Positions 16,691-25,237 of a DNA stretch of 32,120 nucleotides are shown here, in pieces. Within the stretch, counting starts at the first letter, position 1. Each line of letters opens with the position of its first letter. Both the position numbers and the translations under genes were made by a program. The notes beneath the pieces are model-generated. The model worked only from the letters and a program-made list of their open reading frames with translations, did not search any database and was not told the DNA's origin. The DNA comes from Zhenhengia yiwuensis (GTDB lineage: Bacteria; Bacillota; Clostridia; Lachnospirales; Cellulosilyticaceae). The stretch is from NCBI RefSeq assembly GCF_014384995.1, contig NZ_JACRSY010000035.1, forward strand, positions 1-32,120, given 5' to 3'.

Positions 16691-17026
16691 CCCTATAAAA
16701 AGGGAAAATCCTTTCCTATTATAATAGGGAATACTATTTTATAGAGATAGGGTTACTATAGAAGGAAGTACTACAAGAACAATAAATAAGAACTAAGGAT
16801 AAGAACATAGAGGATAAAGTTTACATGAGTGATAAGAAGACTGGAAGTATTGAGGTATAGGGGAAAGAACGGTTATAAGTAGATAGGGTATCGTATAGAA
16901 TAACAGATAAAAAAGAGTAGAGTAGTATTTAAAAGTGTCCGACAGTAAAGGGATTGCAAAGAGTATTAAGTGGTTGATATAATTAAGATTCTAAGAAATA
17001 AGATTTAAAATGGGATAGGGTAAGAG
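16691..17026. other. Non-coding stretch with palindromes upstream of the methylase
   Basis: No convincing gene is present. CCTATTATAATAGG (16715-16728) is a perfect 14-base palindrome, preceded by a TTTTCCC/GGGAAAA hairpin (16687-16708). The ACTGTCGG-type word GTGTCCGACA at about 16937 recurs as CTGTCCGACA near 18028, after the methylase, so the gene is bracketed by a shared 9-base word (TGTCCGACA). This may be an operator or a methylase-related site. Confidence 0.4.
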
Positions 17027-17974
17027 ATGGCAAAGAAAATAAAAGAACAAACTGAGAAAATATCGGCAAGACTTTCAAAAAGTAAATTGGAAGAAGTGAA
17101 ACGATTATATGGGGTCGATTCAACAACGGAACTACTTGACCAATTATTAAATAGGGCACTTGATAGCAATTTCCAGGCAGATGCTACTCGCTCTGTGATT
17201 ACTGGAATAGGAGCTAAGAATAAGGTAGCACATCGTATTATAGAACTCATGCCTCAACATACTACATATATTGAGCCTTTTGGCAATACATCAAGTATTC
17301 TCTTAAAAAAGGAGCGAGTGGATAAAGAGATATATAATGATATTGATAGCGATATCACTAATTTCTTTATGGTCTTACGAGATGACCCCATGAGACTGTT
17401 TGAACGATGCAATTCACTCCCTTATTCTGAAGAATTATACTATCAATTTAAAAATGCTCCAGTACCTGTGGACAAGATAGAGCAAGCAGCAAGATTTTTC
17501 TTTTTGTGTAGAGCAAGTTATATGGGACAAAGAACGGGTTTCAGAGTACACTCGGATAATGGACGAAGTTTTGCGAAGCTTTATCATAAAGAATGTAGAC
17601 GTTTTTGGATGGTTGCAAAAAGATTTGAGGGAGTTGAAATTATTAATCAAGATTTTCGAAAAGTCATAAAACGCTATAGTCAAAATGAAGAAGCATTATT
17701 TTTAGTCGACCCACCATACTTTGGGGTAGATAGTTACTACTTATATCCATTTACACTAGGTGACCATATTGATTTAATAGAGTTACTCTGTGACATTAAA
17801 GGGAAGTTTATGGTTTGTCATAGTTATGATGAAACAATTGATAGATTATATCGAGATTTGGGGTTTGAGTGTAAAAAGCTGAATACTAAATATATGTCTA
17901 ATTATGCAAGGTTAGACGAACAAGGGCAATTGAAAAAGAAAAAACAAGTACTATGTATTTATAAAAATTTTTAA
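17027..17974 (+). CDS. Ribbon-helix-helix fused to a D12-class DNA adenine methylase
   Basis: A 315-aa protein. Residues 11-46 (ISARLSKSKLEEVKRLYGV and following helices) look like a ribbon-helix-helix DNA-binding unit. From about residue 57 it follows the Dam/DpnIIA-type (D12) N6-adenine methylases: AKNKVAHRIIELMP, motif I region TYIEPFGNTSSILL, NDIDSDITNFFMVLRD, and catalytic motif IV DPPY at 228-231. The usual motif I is E-P-F-x-G-x-G-A; here the glycines are largely replaced (FGNTSS), which may alter SAM binding. No restriction enzyme gene is adjacent, so it is probably an orphan or regulatory methylase that marks element DNA. GATAGGGTAAGAG gives only a weak ribosome site. Confidence 0.85.
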   Translation: MAKKIKEQTEKISARLSKSKLEEVKRLYGVDSTTELLDQLLNRALDSNFQADATRSVITGIGAKNKVAHRIIELMPQHTTYIEPFGNTSSILLKKERVDKEIYNDIDSDITNFFMVLRDDPMRLFERCNSLPYSEELYYQFKNAPVPVDKIEQAARFFFLCRASYMGQRTGFRVHSDNGRSFAKLYHKECRRFWMVAKRFEGVEIINQDFRKVIKRYSQNEEALFLVDPPYFGVDSYYLYPFTLGDHIDLIELLCDIKGKFMVCHSYDETIDRLYRDLGFECKKLNTKYMSNYARLDEQGQLKKKKQVLCIYKNF

Positions 17975-17978
17975 AAAG

Positions 17979-18009
17979 ATAGGTTCTAAAAATAGACCTA
18001 TTTTTTTTT
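17979..18009 (+). terminator. Terminator after the methylase gene
   Basis: ATAGGTTCTA (17979-17988) pairs with TAGACCTA plus T (17993-18001) with one bulged T, followed by nine T. Confidence 0.8.
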
Positions 18010-18296
18010 ATACATATATTAAAAAACTGTCCGACATAAATCTCTATAAAAGAAGATGTAAACTTTGTAAATTCAACGAAATACTAGAGTTTTAATATAA
18101 AAATATATGTTTATAGGATTAGATTGTTACTTTTGCATAAATTGTCATGATAGAAATAGTGCTAATTTAAAAGTCTCAAGTAAAATAAAAATAAAATATT
18201 TAAAGATTATACATATTTTTTCTAAAAATAGAAGGAGTGAAAAATATATTGATATGTAGGGAAGTTGAAGTATTAAGGAAATGATGTTTAAGGAGG

Positions 18297-18430
18297 TGTG
18301 GATTAGATATTTAAAAATAAAAAATACAAATTTAAAAAAATTTTTGTAAAGCTAAAATTTGTGGATATCTAAAAAAAGTATAGGATATTAGGCAATTTTG
18401 GCAGGATGTACAAAAAAAAGCTGTGTATAA
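18297..18430 (+). other. Candidate replication origin with DnaA-box-like sites
   Basis: The gap 17975-18542 is extremely AT-rich and has no gene. Three sites in the same orientation match the DnaA box TGTGNATAA: TGTGGATTA (18297-18305, one mismatch), TGTGGATAT (18360-18368, one mismatch) and TGTGTATAA (18422-18430, exact). They lie 63 and 62 bases apart, directly upstream of a rep-like gene, primase and helicase. That spacing and placement support an origin; an AT-rich DNA-unwinding region separates the sites. Confidence 0.5.
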
Positions 18431-18494
18431 CTTAAGGGTAAACTGTTTGGAAAAATAAAAAAAGCACTTGAGTATGCATATTTAGTATATGAGT

Positions 18495-18511
18495 GTAACT
18501 TAATAAGTTAC
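18495..18511. promoter_or_regulatory. Palindromic operator candidate before the replication genes
   Basis: GTAACTTA and TAAGTTAC are perfect 8-base arms about one central A, 32 bases before the rep-like start. The position suits a repressor of the replication operon. Confidence 0.45.
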
Positions 18512-18542
18512 AAAGATTAAATATTAGTAGGAGGCTATAAAA

Positions 18543-19463
18543 ATGCATAAAGAAAAGTTTGTAGTCATCTCAAAGAAGAACTATAGAGATGCACTACGTC
18601 CAACATTATCAACAGAAGATAGTGAAGCAGTTCTATTAAATTTAAAGGAAGGTGAGAAGTACAAGCTGGTAGATAACGCCTTATATAAGGAAGGAACTCG
18701 TTTACTAGATAAAGACATACTTAAGATAAGTGTAAATTGGGTTATTAATAAACCTTTAAAACATAATACTTTACTGTATGTTTTATATTCGTACTTGTTC
18801 TTGTTCTGTAGAGAGGATATTGAAAATCAAGAGGAAGTTGTAGTAGATTTGCAAAGGCTTTGTAAATATATGGGTATTGCAAGTGATGCAAAGTCATATG
18901 AGATGGGTGCTAAATTAAAGAGTTTTGAGCCAGTATTAGGTTTCATAGCTGGTAAGGGGGTATACAGACTATTAGAAATTATAAAAGTAGAAAAAAATAA
19001 GATAAGTATTAAAACACCATATTTTCACAGACTAGTGAATGTGCTTATTGCTAAAGAAAATATGTCAGCTCAAAAATACTATCATACGACCCTAGTCTTA
19101 CCAAAGATGTTCTCTGATAAAAATCAAATGGCGATTTTAATTGCAGTTGAGTTGGCAGTATTGACGGCAACAATGGTTCAGAAAGGAAAGAGGATTACAG
19201 CATATGCACCTAAAAGAGGAATAAGAGGTGAAGTTCTCATCTGTCGGATACCTGAACTTCGAGAGTTTGTTAGGGAAGAAAGTAGGCCTGTGAGTAGTAA
19301 AAATCGTAAGTTGAAAAGAGCTTTTGAAAGAGCATACGACTTATATAGTAATTGTACAGAGTGCTACCTACGTTATGAATCACTTGAAATTACTAGAACT
19401 ATTCCAACTCTTAAAACTCTAGATAGGCATGTAATCATTACTTGTGAAAAGATAGAACAATAA
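18543..19463 (+). CDS. Unrecognised protein, probable replication initiator
   Basis: A 306-aa, basic soluble protein with no family I can name. It is helix-rich (NTLLYVLYSYLFLFCREDI, MAILIAVELAVLTATMVQ), with a Lys/Arg-rich C-terminal part (SSKNRKLKRAFERAYDLY) that could bind DNA. AGGAGG lies 8 bases before the ATG. The gene starts a three-gene cluster with a primase (14 bases downstream) and a RecA-fold ATPase, and it follows DnaA-box-like sites. This is where plasmid or phage initiator proteins usually sit. The role as initiator is inferred from position only. Confidence 0.55.
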   Translation: MHKEKFVVISKKNYRDALRPTLSTEDSEAVLLNLKEGEKYKLVDNALYKEGTRLLDKDILKISVNWVINKPLKHNTLLYVLYSYLFLFCREDIENQEEVVVDLQRLCKYMGIASDAKSYEMGAKLKSFEPVLGFIAGKGVYRLLEIIKVEKNKISIKTPYFHRLVNVLIAKENMSAQKYYHTTLVLPKMFSDKNQMAILIAVELAVLTATMVQKGKRITAYAPKRGIRGEVLICRIPELREFVREESRPVSSKNRKLKRAFERAYDLYSNCTECYLRYESLEITRTIPTLKTLDRHVIITCEKIEQ

Positions 19464-19477
19464 GGAGGAAAATTCGA

Positions 19478-20662
19478 ATGAATAAAGAAGTAAACTGGGT
19501 TCTGAAATTAATAGAGGCAGTGGAAAAATTAGAGAAAGGGCAGTTAATAGGATATATACCTATTAAAAGAGAAGAAATAGAATATTGGCTTATGCAAGAA
19601 AAACAATTAATACAAAAGAAAGATGCAGAAGCTTTAAAGTTTTTGAGAAATGACATTAAACAATTACTTCTTCAAAAGTTTGAGGAAGTAATGATATTAG
19701 CAGGTATTGACTTAAATTCAAATTTAAGATGTGCATATCATAATGATACGCATCCATCAATGCACTATTACAAGAATACAAAGAAGATGTTTTGTTTTGT
19801 TTGTAGTGAAGGAAAATGTAAAGATGGATTTGACATACTAAAAGATTTATGGAGTATGGAAAATTGCGGATTTTACCAGTTGCGTGACCGTGTTATTGAG
19901 TTGCTGAGTGAGAAATTGAATGACTCCAAAGCGTTGAATAAACCTAAAGCATTTTATAAACTGATGAGCAATATATACAAAGATGCTATACATGACCCTG
20001 ATGCTGTTAAGTTTTTGATAGCAAAAGGGTTAATGGCAAAGTCTATCCAAAAGTATGATATCAGAGTTTGGGAATACAAGACAAATAAGTATATATGCTT
20101 GCATTGCGAAGGTAAGTTTTGGATTAGAAAACCTATCAAAGTAGGACAGTATAAGTTCTGGAATCCAAAGGGGGTTAATGTTGAAGTATTCAATACTAAA
20201 GCGCTGAAAGAACAAAAAGAAACTGTGTTTGTGGTAGAATCTGGAATTGATGCAATACTTGTAGAGCAATGTGGTTTTGGAGCAATTTCTATTAATGGAG
20301 CTGAGAATGCGTCATGTTTGATTAGATATTTAGAAAAGAATCCTCATTGTACAAGTAAGTTTATTATACTTGCTGACAATGATGATGCAGGGAAGAAAAT
20401 GGGTGTTATGTTAGGACAAACGTTAGCTATTAAAGACAAGTTAGTTTATGTACATAACTATAATCAAGGGATATTAGATGGAACTGAATTCTTAGATAAG
20501 TTCAAAGATTTCGGTGAAGTGTACCTTGCAGATAAGGAAAAGGCAACGAAAGCATTAGAAGTATTAGTTTTTCAGGCTAATAATTATTTTGAAAATCAAT
20601 CACAAACTAATTTATTAGCGGGATTTACAGGCGTTTTAAAGGGCAAAACTGAAAATAATTAA
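19478..20662 (+). CDS. DNA primase with CHC2-type zinc site and Toprim domain
   Basis: A 394-aa primase-like protein that would make RNA primers at the element's replication fork. A leading helical region (1-75) is followed by a zinc site, C85-x2-H88 and C106-x2-C109, in CAYHNDTHPSMHYY and FCFVCSEGKC. This is the DnaG-type CHC2 zinc ribbon. A Toprim domain in the second half shows VFVVESGIDAILVEQCG with the catalytic Glu and IILADNDDAGKKMG with the D-x-D metal site. AAGGAGGAAAA precedes its ATG. It lies between the rep-like gene and the ATPase. It is shorter than chromosomal DnaG (about 600 aa) and resembles phage or plasmid primases. Confidence 0.87.
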   Translation: MNKEVNWVLKLIEAVEKLEKGQLIGYIPIKREEIEYWLMQEKQLIQKKDAEALKFLRNDIKQLLLQKFEEVMILAGIDLNSNLRCAYHNDTHPSMHYYKNTKKMFCFVCSEGKCKDGFDILKDLWSMENCGFYQLRDRVIELLSEKLNDSKALNKPKAFYKLMSNIYKDAIHDPDAVKFLIAKGLMAKSIQKYDIRVWEYKTNKYICLHCEGKFWIRKPIKVGQYKFWNPKGVNVEVFNTKALKEQKETVFVVESGIDAILVEQCGFGAISINGAENASCLIRYLEKNPHCTSKFIILADNDDAGKKMGVMLGQTLAIKDKLVYVHNYNQGILDGTEFLDKFKDFGEVYLADKEKATKALEVLVFQANNYFENQSQTNLLAGFTGVLKGKTENN

Positions 20663-20672
20663 AAAATAATAA

Positions 20673-20703
20673 AGTTACCCCAAAGATAACTTTTGGGGTA
20701 ACT
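20673..20703 (+). promoter_or_regulatory. Stable hairpin between primase and helicase genes
   Basis: AGTTACCCCAAA (20673-20684) pairs perfectly with TTTGGGGTAACT (20692-20703) around GATAACT. No T-tract follows, and the helicase ribosome binding site AAAGGAGG starts 5 bases later. It is more likely to set relative expression or mRNA cleavage between the two genes than to terminate. Confidence 0.6.
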
Positions 20704-20723
20704 CATAAAAGGAGGCATTAAAG

Positions 20724-21785
20724 ATGAATAACAGATTAGAAGAACTAGAGGAGAATAAAGAAATTCATTGTAGTGAGCAAACAAAGCAAAAAATAAATGA
20801 GCTGAAATTATTAAATGTTGGTCATAAAATAGAAGATTTTCTAGAAGATATACGAAGAGAAGATAGAAACCTTCCAACAGGTATTACGGAGCTTGATGAA
20901 ATACTTGGTGGGGGGATAAAAGTAGGAGGAATTACAACTATTGCATCAAGAACCACATGTGGGAAGTCAACGTTGGCTTTAAAAATAGCAATAAACTTAA
21001 GTGAGAAAGGAGAACAAGTAATTTTTTATACAAATGACGACAGTATAGAACAACTCTTTTTAAAAGGAATAAGTTTAGTAAGTTTTGAATTGTTTGATAA
21101 ACAAGGTGCTTATACTGTACAGGATATAAGAAATTATATTTGTGGAAGGGTACCAATGGATGATAAATTTTATCATCTCATTGAAGAATATAAATATATA
21201 ACAAAAAATTTAAGGTTAATTGATACAAAGGATATCCTAATGGAATCTAAAGGTGCAGATTTATCTAATGATAAAAGTACTACTTATGTAGACGACCACA
21301 TAGAGTATTTAAGAAAAGAAATAGAACATTACTCAGATGTGCAAATTAAACCAGTTATAATATTAGACTATTTACAAAACATTCGTGTGGGACAAGGTTT
21401 GATGGAAAAAGCACAAGCAGACTTTGCGATGAGAGAATTGAAACAATTAGCTATTGGTTCTGACTTACCAATTATACTGATTTCTAGTATTAGTCGTATG
21501 CACTACGAGAAAAAGATGTGCATACAAGCACTAAAAGAAAGTGGTAGCATAGAGTATGGAAGTGACATGATTATCGGTATACACTTTGCGGATATAGAAA
21601 ATAATGAGTTTTCATTTGAAAAAGCAAAAAAATCAGATGTATGGAATATGGAACTCGTCTTACTAAAAAATAAACTAGGACAAGCTGATAAAACAATTCC
21701 TGTAGATTTCTATGCAAAATATAATTCCTTTGGGTCATCCACTAAATACATTAAAACGAAAATTAATAAAAAGTTATTTAAATAA
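20724..21785 (+). CDS. DnaB/RecA-type ATPase, likely replicative helicase
   Basis: A 353-aa protein with one RecA-fold ATPase domain. It begins NLPTGITELDEILGGGIKVG, the lead-in of DnaB-type helicases, then Walker A ASRTTCGKST with Lys81, where the first glycine is replaced by Ala. Walker B is PVIILDYLQNIR, followed by the sensor-like segment LPIILISSISRMHYE, the GS-x-x-YGSD-x-x-IG pattern, and a Lys-rich end. The N-terminal DnaB domain is absent (DnaB is about 450 aa), as in several phage helicases. It follows the primase and would unwind element DNA with it. A recombinase-like ATPase is the alternative. Confidence 0.82.
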   Translation: MNNRLEELEENKEIHCSEQTKQKINELKLLNVGHKIEDFLEDIRREDRNLPTGITELDEILGGGIKVGGITTIASRTTCGKSTLALKIAINLSEKGEQVIFYTNDDSIEQLFLKGISLVSFELFDKQGAYTVQDIRNYICGRVPMDDKFYHLIEEYKYITKNLRLIDTKDILMESKGADLSNDKSTTYVDDHIEYLRKEIEHYSDVQIKPVIILDYLQNIRVGQGLMEKAQADFAMRELKQLAIGSDLPIILISSISRMHYEKKMCIQALKESGSIEYGSDMIIGIHFADIENNEFSFEKAKKSDVWNMELVLLKNKLGQADKTIPVDFYAKYNSFGSSTKYIKTKINKKLFK

Positions 21786-21934
21786 AAAGGTAATTTTAGA
21801 GATATAAATTATTAAAAGCTGTCTAATGTTTTATATTTAGTGTGGTTAAATTAATTTATAATATGAAACCATCCTATGTACGAATCAATGTATTGGACAT
21901 TTCAAAAATAGAGTTATTAGATAAGTAACCAGTT

Positions 21935-21960
21935 AAGACAGCTGTAATAGCTGTCTTTTC
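21935..21960 (+). terminator. Terminator of the replication cluster
   Basis: AAGACAGCT (21935-21943) pairs with AGCTGTCTT (21949-21957) around GTAAT, followed by TTC. The rest of the 21786-22064 gap is AT-rich with no gene seen. Confidence 0.7.
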
Positions 21961-22064
21961 CTATTTATATAGGGGGTAGAACTATAAATATAAATGACGC
22001 ATTGTAAAATGGACATTTAATTATATTATTTCAAGTAAAAAATAATTAGTTAGGAGTGATATAG

Positions 22065-22955
22065 ATGTTTCCAATAAGTGAAAAAGTCAAACGAGCATAC
22101 AGTTGGTTAAATCGGGAGACAACGATCGAACAATGTCTAGACGTTCCTGCTCATCTCAACTTGTATCACATTGCTCATAAGAATGGGATTTTGATTGATT
22201 TTCTAAAACCATCAGGGTGTCATTGTTCTAGGCCATTGAGTCAAATAGCAGGGTTAAGTAACTCACCTATGAATATTGAAATGGCTCAGGTTCAACAGGA
22301 GATATTAAAAAGTTTTGGTTTACCTTTAAGTCATGACTTTTATAACTTGCATCTGAATAACCTGATAGTGAGTTATCTGCTTTATAGTTCTGTATGTTAT
22401 GTACAGAGTGAGGGCGTTAATGGCCTTGATAGCTACTATGTTACGAAACAGGTAGCGATTATTGAGGGGTTAAAACCCTTTATTAATTCTAAGGACATCG
22501 CTAAATTAAATAAAGGCTATTTCGATGACCGTTACAAAACGACCCTATCTGAACTGACAGAGTCTAAACATAAAGTGATAACAATTCGAACTGATGCTGA
22601 TGGGTATCATCTAGGTAAAGGCATTTTTTATAGTAATAGTAAAAATAATGCGATATATCCTGCATATGTCCTTAGGGGTTATAAAAAAGCGTTACTTGGG
22701 GTTCTTAAACGCAGAGTTATTCGTATTAGTTGTTTAGATAGTTCAGGTGGAGATATTAAGTTTGTGACAACACTCAATGGTGATGCTATATGTAGCTGGT
22801 TACAAATATCAGATATGAATCAATGTCAACCTATATGGAGACAAGTTGAGGGGTCATATTGTGAGGCGAATCTCACACTTCCTAATCTCGACACTAGGAA
22901 TGAGTTTGTAACTATTAACCTATTGCACATTTTTAATGTGCAAATTCTCCCTTAA
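22065..22955 (+). CDS. Unknown protein, paralogue of the gene at 25238
   Basis: A 296-aa soluble protein with no recognised domain. The region around residues 95-135 (SHDFYNLHLNNLIVSYLLYSSVCYV) aligns with TDSFRTHTKELVASYLLNTGLCYI in the protein at 25238. The C-termini also match (NLDTRNEFVTINLLHIFNVQIL against KLGIWGNETRIISIFDILEI), as do the AYVLRGYKKALLGVLKRRVI and MFVVDGVVSYLVNLLKSREV segments. The two are therefore old paralogues. They flank the amidoligase and cyclotransferase genes, suggesting a shared pathway. A short CHC segment (GCHCSRP, near residue 52) is found only here. TAGGAGTGAT precedes the ATG. A TTGCACAT/ATGTGCAA hairpin lies in the last codons (22923-22943). Confidence 0.7.
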   Translation: MFPISEKVKRAYSWLNRETTIEQCLDVPAHLNLYHIAHKNGILIDFLKPSGCHCSRPLSQIAGLSNSPMNIEMAQVQQEILKSFGLPLSHDFYNLHLNNLIVSYLLYSSVCYVQSEGVNGLDSYYVTKQVAIIEGLKPFINSKDIAKLNKGYFDDRYKTTLSELTESKHKVITIRTDADGYHLGKGIFYSNSKNNAIYPAYVLRGYKKALLGVLKRRVIRISCLDSSGGDIKFVTTLNGDAICSWLQISDMNQCQPIWRQVEGSYCEANLTLPNLDTRNEFVTINLLHIFNVQILP

Positions 22956-23197
22956 TAGAGATAAAACCTAAAATAAATTTCACCTTATATTAAATAGACA
23001 AGAAGATATTCATAAAAAATAAAATCCTAGAGTTAAACGACAGACAGTATGCAATGCATAAAAAAGATAACACAATAAAATAATAAACAAAGACTAATTA
23101 TTATAACAAGTGCTAAGGAATCTGTACATATAAGGGGATAATATCTAGGTTATACTACTATTTCTTTTGGAATTGGTATAAATAAATTAATCAGGAT

Positions 23198-23244
23198 AAA
23201 AAGTTAGGATAATATCTGTCAAGTTATTTTATCCTAACTTTTTT
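23198..23244 (+). terminator. Terminator in the long intergenic region
   Basis: AAAAAGTTAGGATA (23198-23211) pairs with TATCCTAACTTTTT (23230-23243) and is followed by T and AT-rich DNA. It is 240 bases past the upstream gene, so it may end a separate small RNA. Confidence 0.75.
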
Positions 23245-23561
23245 ATATTTTTTAGGGGTTAAAAAGGGTTTTATTCTAATTTTAGTCGCTAAGAATGCGT
23301 TTTGTTAGAATAAGCTTTGTCTTAGGTTGGCGTGGTTATGAAAAGAGATAACACAATATTTCTGGCACCTATATTTTCTAACGTGATAAAAAGTAAGTCT
23401 AATAAAGTAAGAGCACTAAATTCATCTAAAAAAAGAAGGATTTTAGAGCAAATTTTTTTGAAAGGCATAAAAATAGCTTACTCATAATGTAAATAAACCT
23501 GTGAATAGTGTCTTATAAAAAGCATATAAACTAGACTGATAAACTCTCAGAGAAATTGGAG

Positions 23562-23590
23562 TTGACAACCTTGAAGAAGAGAGTAAGAAT
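23562..23590 (+). promoter_or_regulatory. Promoter candidate for the amidoligase cluster
   Basis: Perfect TTGACA (23562-23567), 17-base spacer, AAGAAT (23585-23590, weak -10). Start of transcription near 23597, about 63 bases before the ATG. Confidence 0.45.
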
Positions 23591-23659
23591 ACACAACACC
23601 AGATAAATTCTAAGACCATTTTTTAAACTTCTCAAATGTAAAAGAAGGGAAGTGAAAAA

Positions 23660-24583
23660 ATGGATTATCATGACTTGAGGTTCGGAATTGAAATTGAATG
23701 TACAGGAGCTACAAGGTTTACGGTTGCTAAAACAATAGCTCAGTTTTTTGGAACAGGCTTAGAGAATGTTAACCGCACACTTGATAATTATGATACGTAT
23801 GAGATAAAAGACCCTCAACATAGAACTTGGAAAGTCATGCGTGATGCATCTATTCTTACACAGCAAATTCAAGGTAACACACGAGTAAGTGCTGATGGGA
23901 GTTACTCTGTAGAAGTTGTATCACCTATATTGGGGTATGAGAATATACCTACTTTGCAAGAGCTTATTAGGACTATTCGTAGAGTAGGGGGATTTGTAAA
24001 TAGTAGCTGTGGGATACACATTCATGTTTCAGCAGATGCATTTGATGCAAAACACCTAAGATTTCTTTGTAATACAGTATATAGCAAACAAAATCTAATC
24101 TATAAGGCTCTTGGGGTAAAGCAGATAAGAGGTAGGTATTGCAAAAAGCTAGATGAAAAATTTATTGATAAATTGCATCAAAAGAAACCAGTAAGCTTTT
24201 TTGATATGGCAGAGATATGGTATTCACAAACGTGTGATAGTGACTGGCAAAGAAGATATAATGAATCACGCTATCATATTTTAAATTTACATCCTTTGTT
24301 AAGTGGCAGACAACAATCTATAGAGTATAGATGTTTTAATAGCACACTACATGCAGGTGAAATTAAAGCTTATATTCAATTCTCTTTACTTCTTACAGCA
24401 AGTGCACTTAATGCAACAAGTGCGTCTAGGAAGGTAACAGTTCCGACTACTGCAAATGACAAGTATGCTTTTAGGGTATGGCTTTTAAAACTTGGGATGA
24501 TTGGTGATGAATTTAAGACAGCAAGATTACATTTATTGAAAAATTTGACAGGAAATATTGCATGGAGAGATAGATTATCTTAA
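23660..24583 (+). CDS. Amidoligase (COOH-NH2 ligase, glutamine-synthetase-like)
   Basis: A 307-aa member of the Amidoligase_2 group, which is predicted to join a carboxyl and an amine using ATP with a glutamine-synthetase-like fold. Seen in order are FGIEIECTG (8-16) with metal-binding acidic residues, WKVMRDASI, YSVEVVSPILGYE, the CGIHIHVSADAF histidine motif, RYHILNLHPLL and the closing IEYRCFNSTLHAGEIKAYIQF. Length is typical. It lies 25 bases before a gamma-glutamylcyclotransferase-like gene, the pairing described for this family by comparative genomics. The substrate is unknown; peptide or cell-wall amide bonds are the usual proposals. GAAGGGAAGTG gives the ribosome binding site. Confidence 0.86.
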   Translation: MDYHDLRFGIEIECTGATRFTVAKTIAQFFGTGLENVNRTLDNYDTYEIKDPQHRTWKVMRDASILTQQIQGNTRVSADGSYSVEVVSPILGYENIPTLQELIRTIRRVGGFVNSSCGIHIHVSADAFDAKHLRFLCNTVYSKQNLIYKALGVKQIRGRYCKKLDEKFIDKLHQKKPVSFFDMAEIWYSQTCDSDWQRRYNESRYHILNLHPLLSGRQQSIEYRCFNSTLHAGEIKAYIQFSLLLTASALNATSASRKVTVPTTANDKYAFRVWLLKLGMIGDEFKTARLHLLKNLTGNIAWRDRLS

Positions 24584-24608
24584 TTAAATTAAAATGGAGG
24601 AAATGATA

Positions 24609-25106
24609 ATGAAAAAAAGAAGACTGTATGCAGCCTATGGTTCAAATATGAATCTTGAACAGATGGCAAGAAGATGTCCAACTGCAAAAGTGATTAAGTA
24701 TGGTTTTATTGAAGGATATAAACTCATATTTCGAGGCGCACCCAATAATGCATATGCTACTATAGAACCTACAGAAGTAGAAGATAGGTATGGGGCAACA
24801 AAGGTAGTTGTGTGGGAGGTTCAAGAGTCTGATGAGCAAGCTCTAGATAGATATGAGGGGTATCCAGTTTTTTATAGAAAAGAATACATGCAAGTACATA
24901 CCTTTGAAGATGAATATATAGATGATGTGATGGTCTATGTCATGAATGAAGATTTGCGTAAAGAAGTAAATCTTCCAAGTCAGCAATACTATGAAATAAT
25001 ACGTAAAGGGTATGGTCAAAATAATCTAGGAGTAAATTTATTAACGATAGCATATAGTAGAACAGCAAAAGTGGTGGAAGCAAGAGAAAGAGATGCTAAA
25101 AAATAA
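24609..25106 (+). CDS. Gamma-glutamylcyclotransferase-like (AIG2) protein
   Basis: A 165-aa protein of the GGCT fold, whose members release 5-oxoproline from gamma-glutamyl amides. It shows YAAYGSNMN at the start (substrate-binding loop Y-G-S-N), GYKLIFRGAPNNAYATIEP and LDRYEGYPVFYRK with the catalytic Glu. I start at ATG 24609 since GGAGG (24596-24600) is correctly spaced; two upstream in-frame ATGs overlap or crowd the site. Beside an amidoligase it could remove or cyclise the gamma-glutamyl bond that partner makes, so the pair might build and trim one modification. That link is inference based on family pairing. Confidence 0.87.
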   Translation: MKKRRLYAAYGSNMNLEQMARRCPTAKVIKYGFIEGYKLIFRGAPNNAYATIEPTEVEDRYGATKVVVWEVQESDEQALDRYEGYPVFYRKEYMQVHTFEDEYIDDVMVYVMNEDLRKEVNLPSQQYYEIIRKGYGQNNLGVNLLTIAYSRTAKVVEARERDAKK

Positions 25107-25115
25107 GAAAATTAG

Positions 25116-25152
25116 AGGTATGAGTTTCTTAATAGGAGGCTCATACCTTTTA
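25116..25152 (+). terminator. Terminator after the cyclotransferase gene
   Basis: AGGTATGAG (25116-25124) pairs with CTCATACCT (25140-25148), followed by TTTAATT. A GGAGG lies in the loop with no gene of its own. Confidence 0.65.
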
Positions 25153-25237
25153 ATTATTTAGGAATTTTTTAAAAAATTACAGAGAAATTTTTAAACGGAA
25201 GAATATATTAATTAAACAACGAAAGGAGACATCACAT

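Larger units (their letters stand above)
22956..23659. other. 704-base non-coding region with repeats and a terminator
   Basis: No convincing gene. It holds two direct repeats: AGATAACACAATA (23065-23077 and 23346-23358) and GGATAATATCT (23136-23146 and 23207-23217). It also holds the terminator at 23198-23244 and an inverted repeat TTATTCTAA/TTAGAATAA (23271-23279, 23305-23313). A possible 49-codon ORF (23338-23487, very basic, no good ribosome site) is doubtful. A TTGACA promoter for the amidoligase lies at its end. The terminator 5' of the region suggests a small transcript. Confidence 0.5.

Noticed and set aside
17027..17974. A restriction-modification system
   Set aside because: No endonuclease-like gene flanks the methylase; neighbours are replication and secreted-protein genes.
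23338..23487. A 49-codon basic ORF in the long non-coding region
   Set aside because: No ribosome binding site of normal quality and no recognisable pattern; chance open frames of this size are common in AT-rich DNA.
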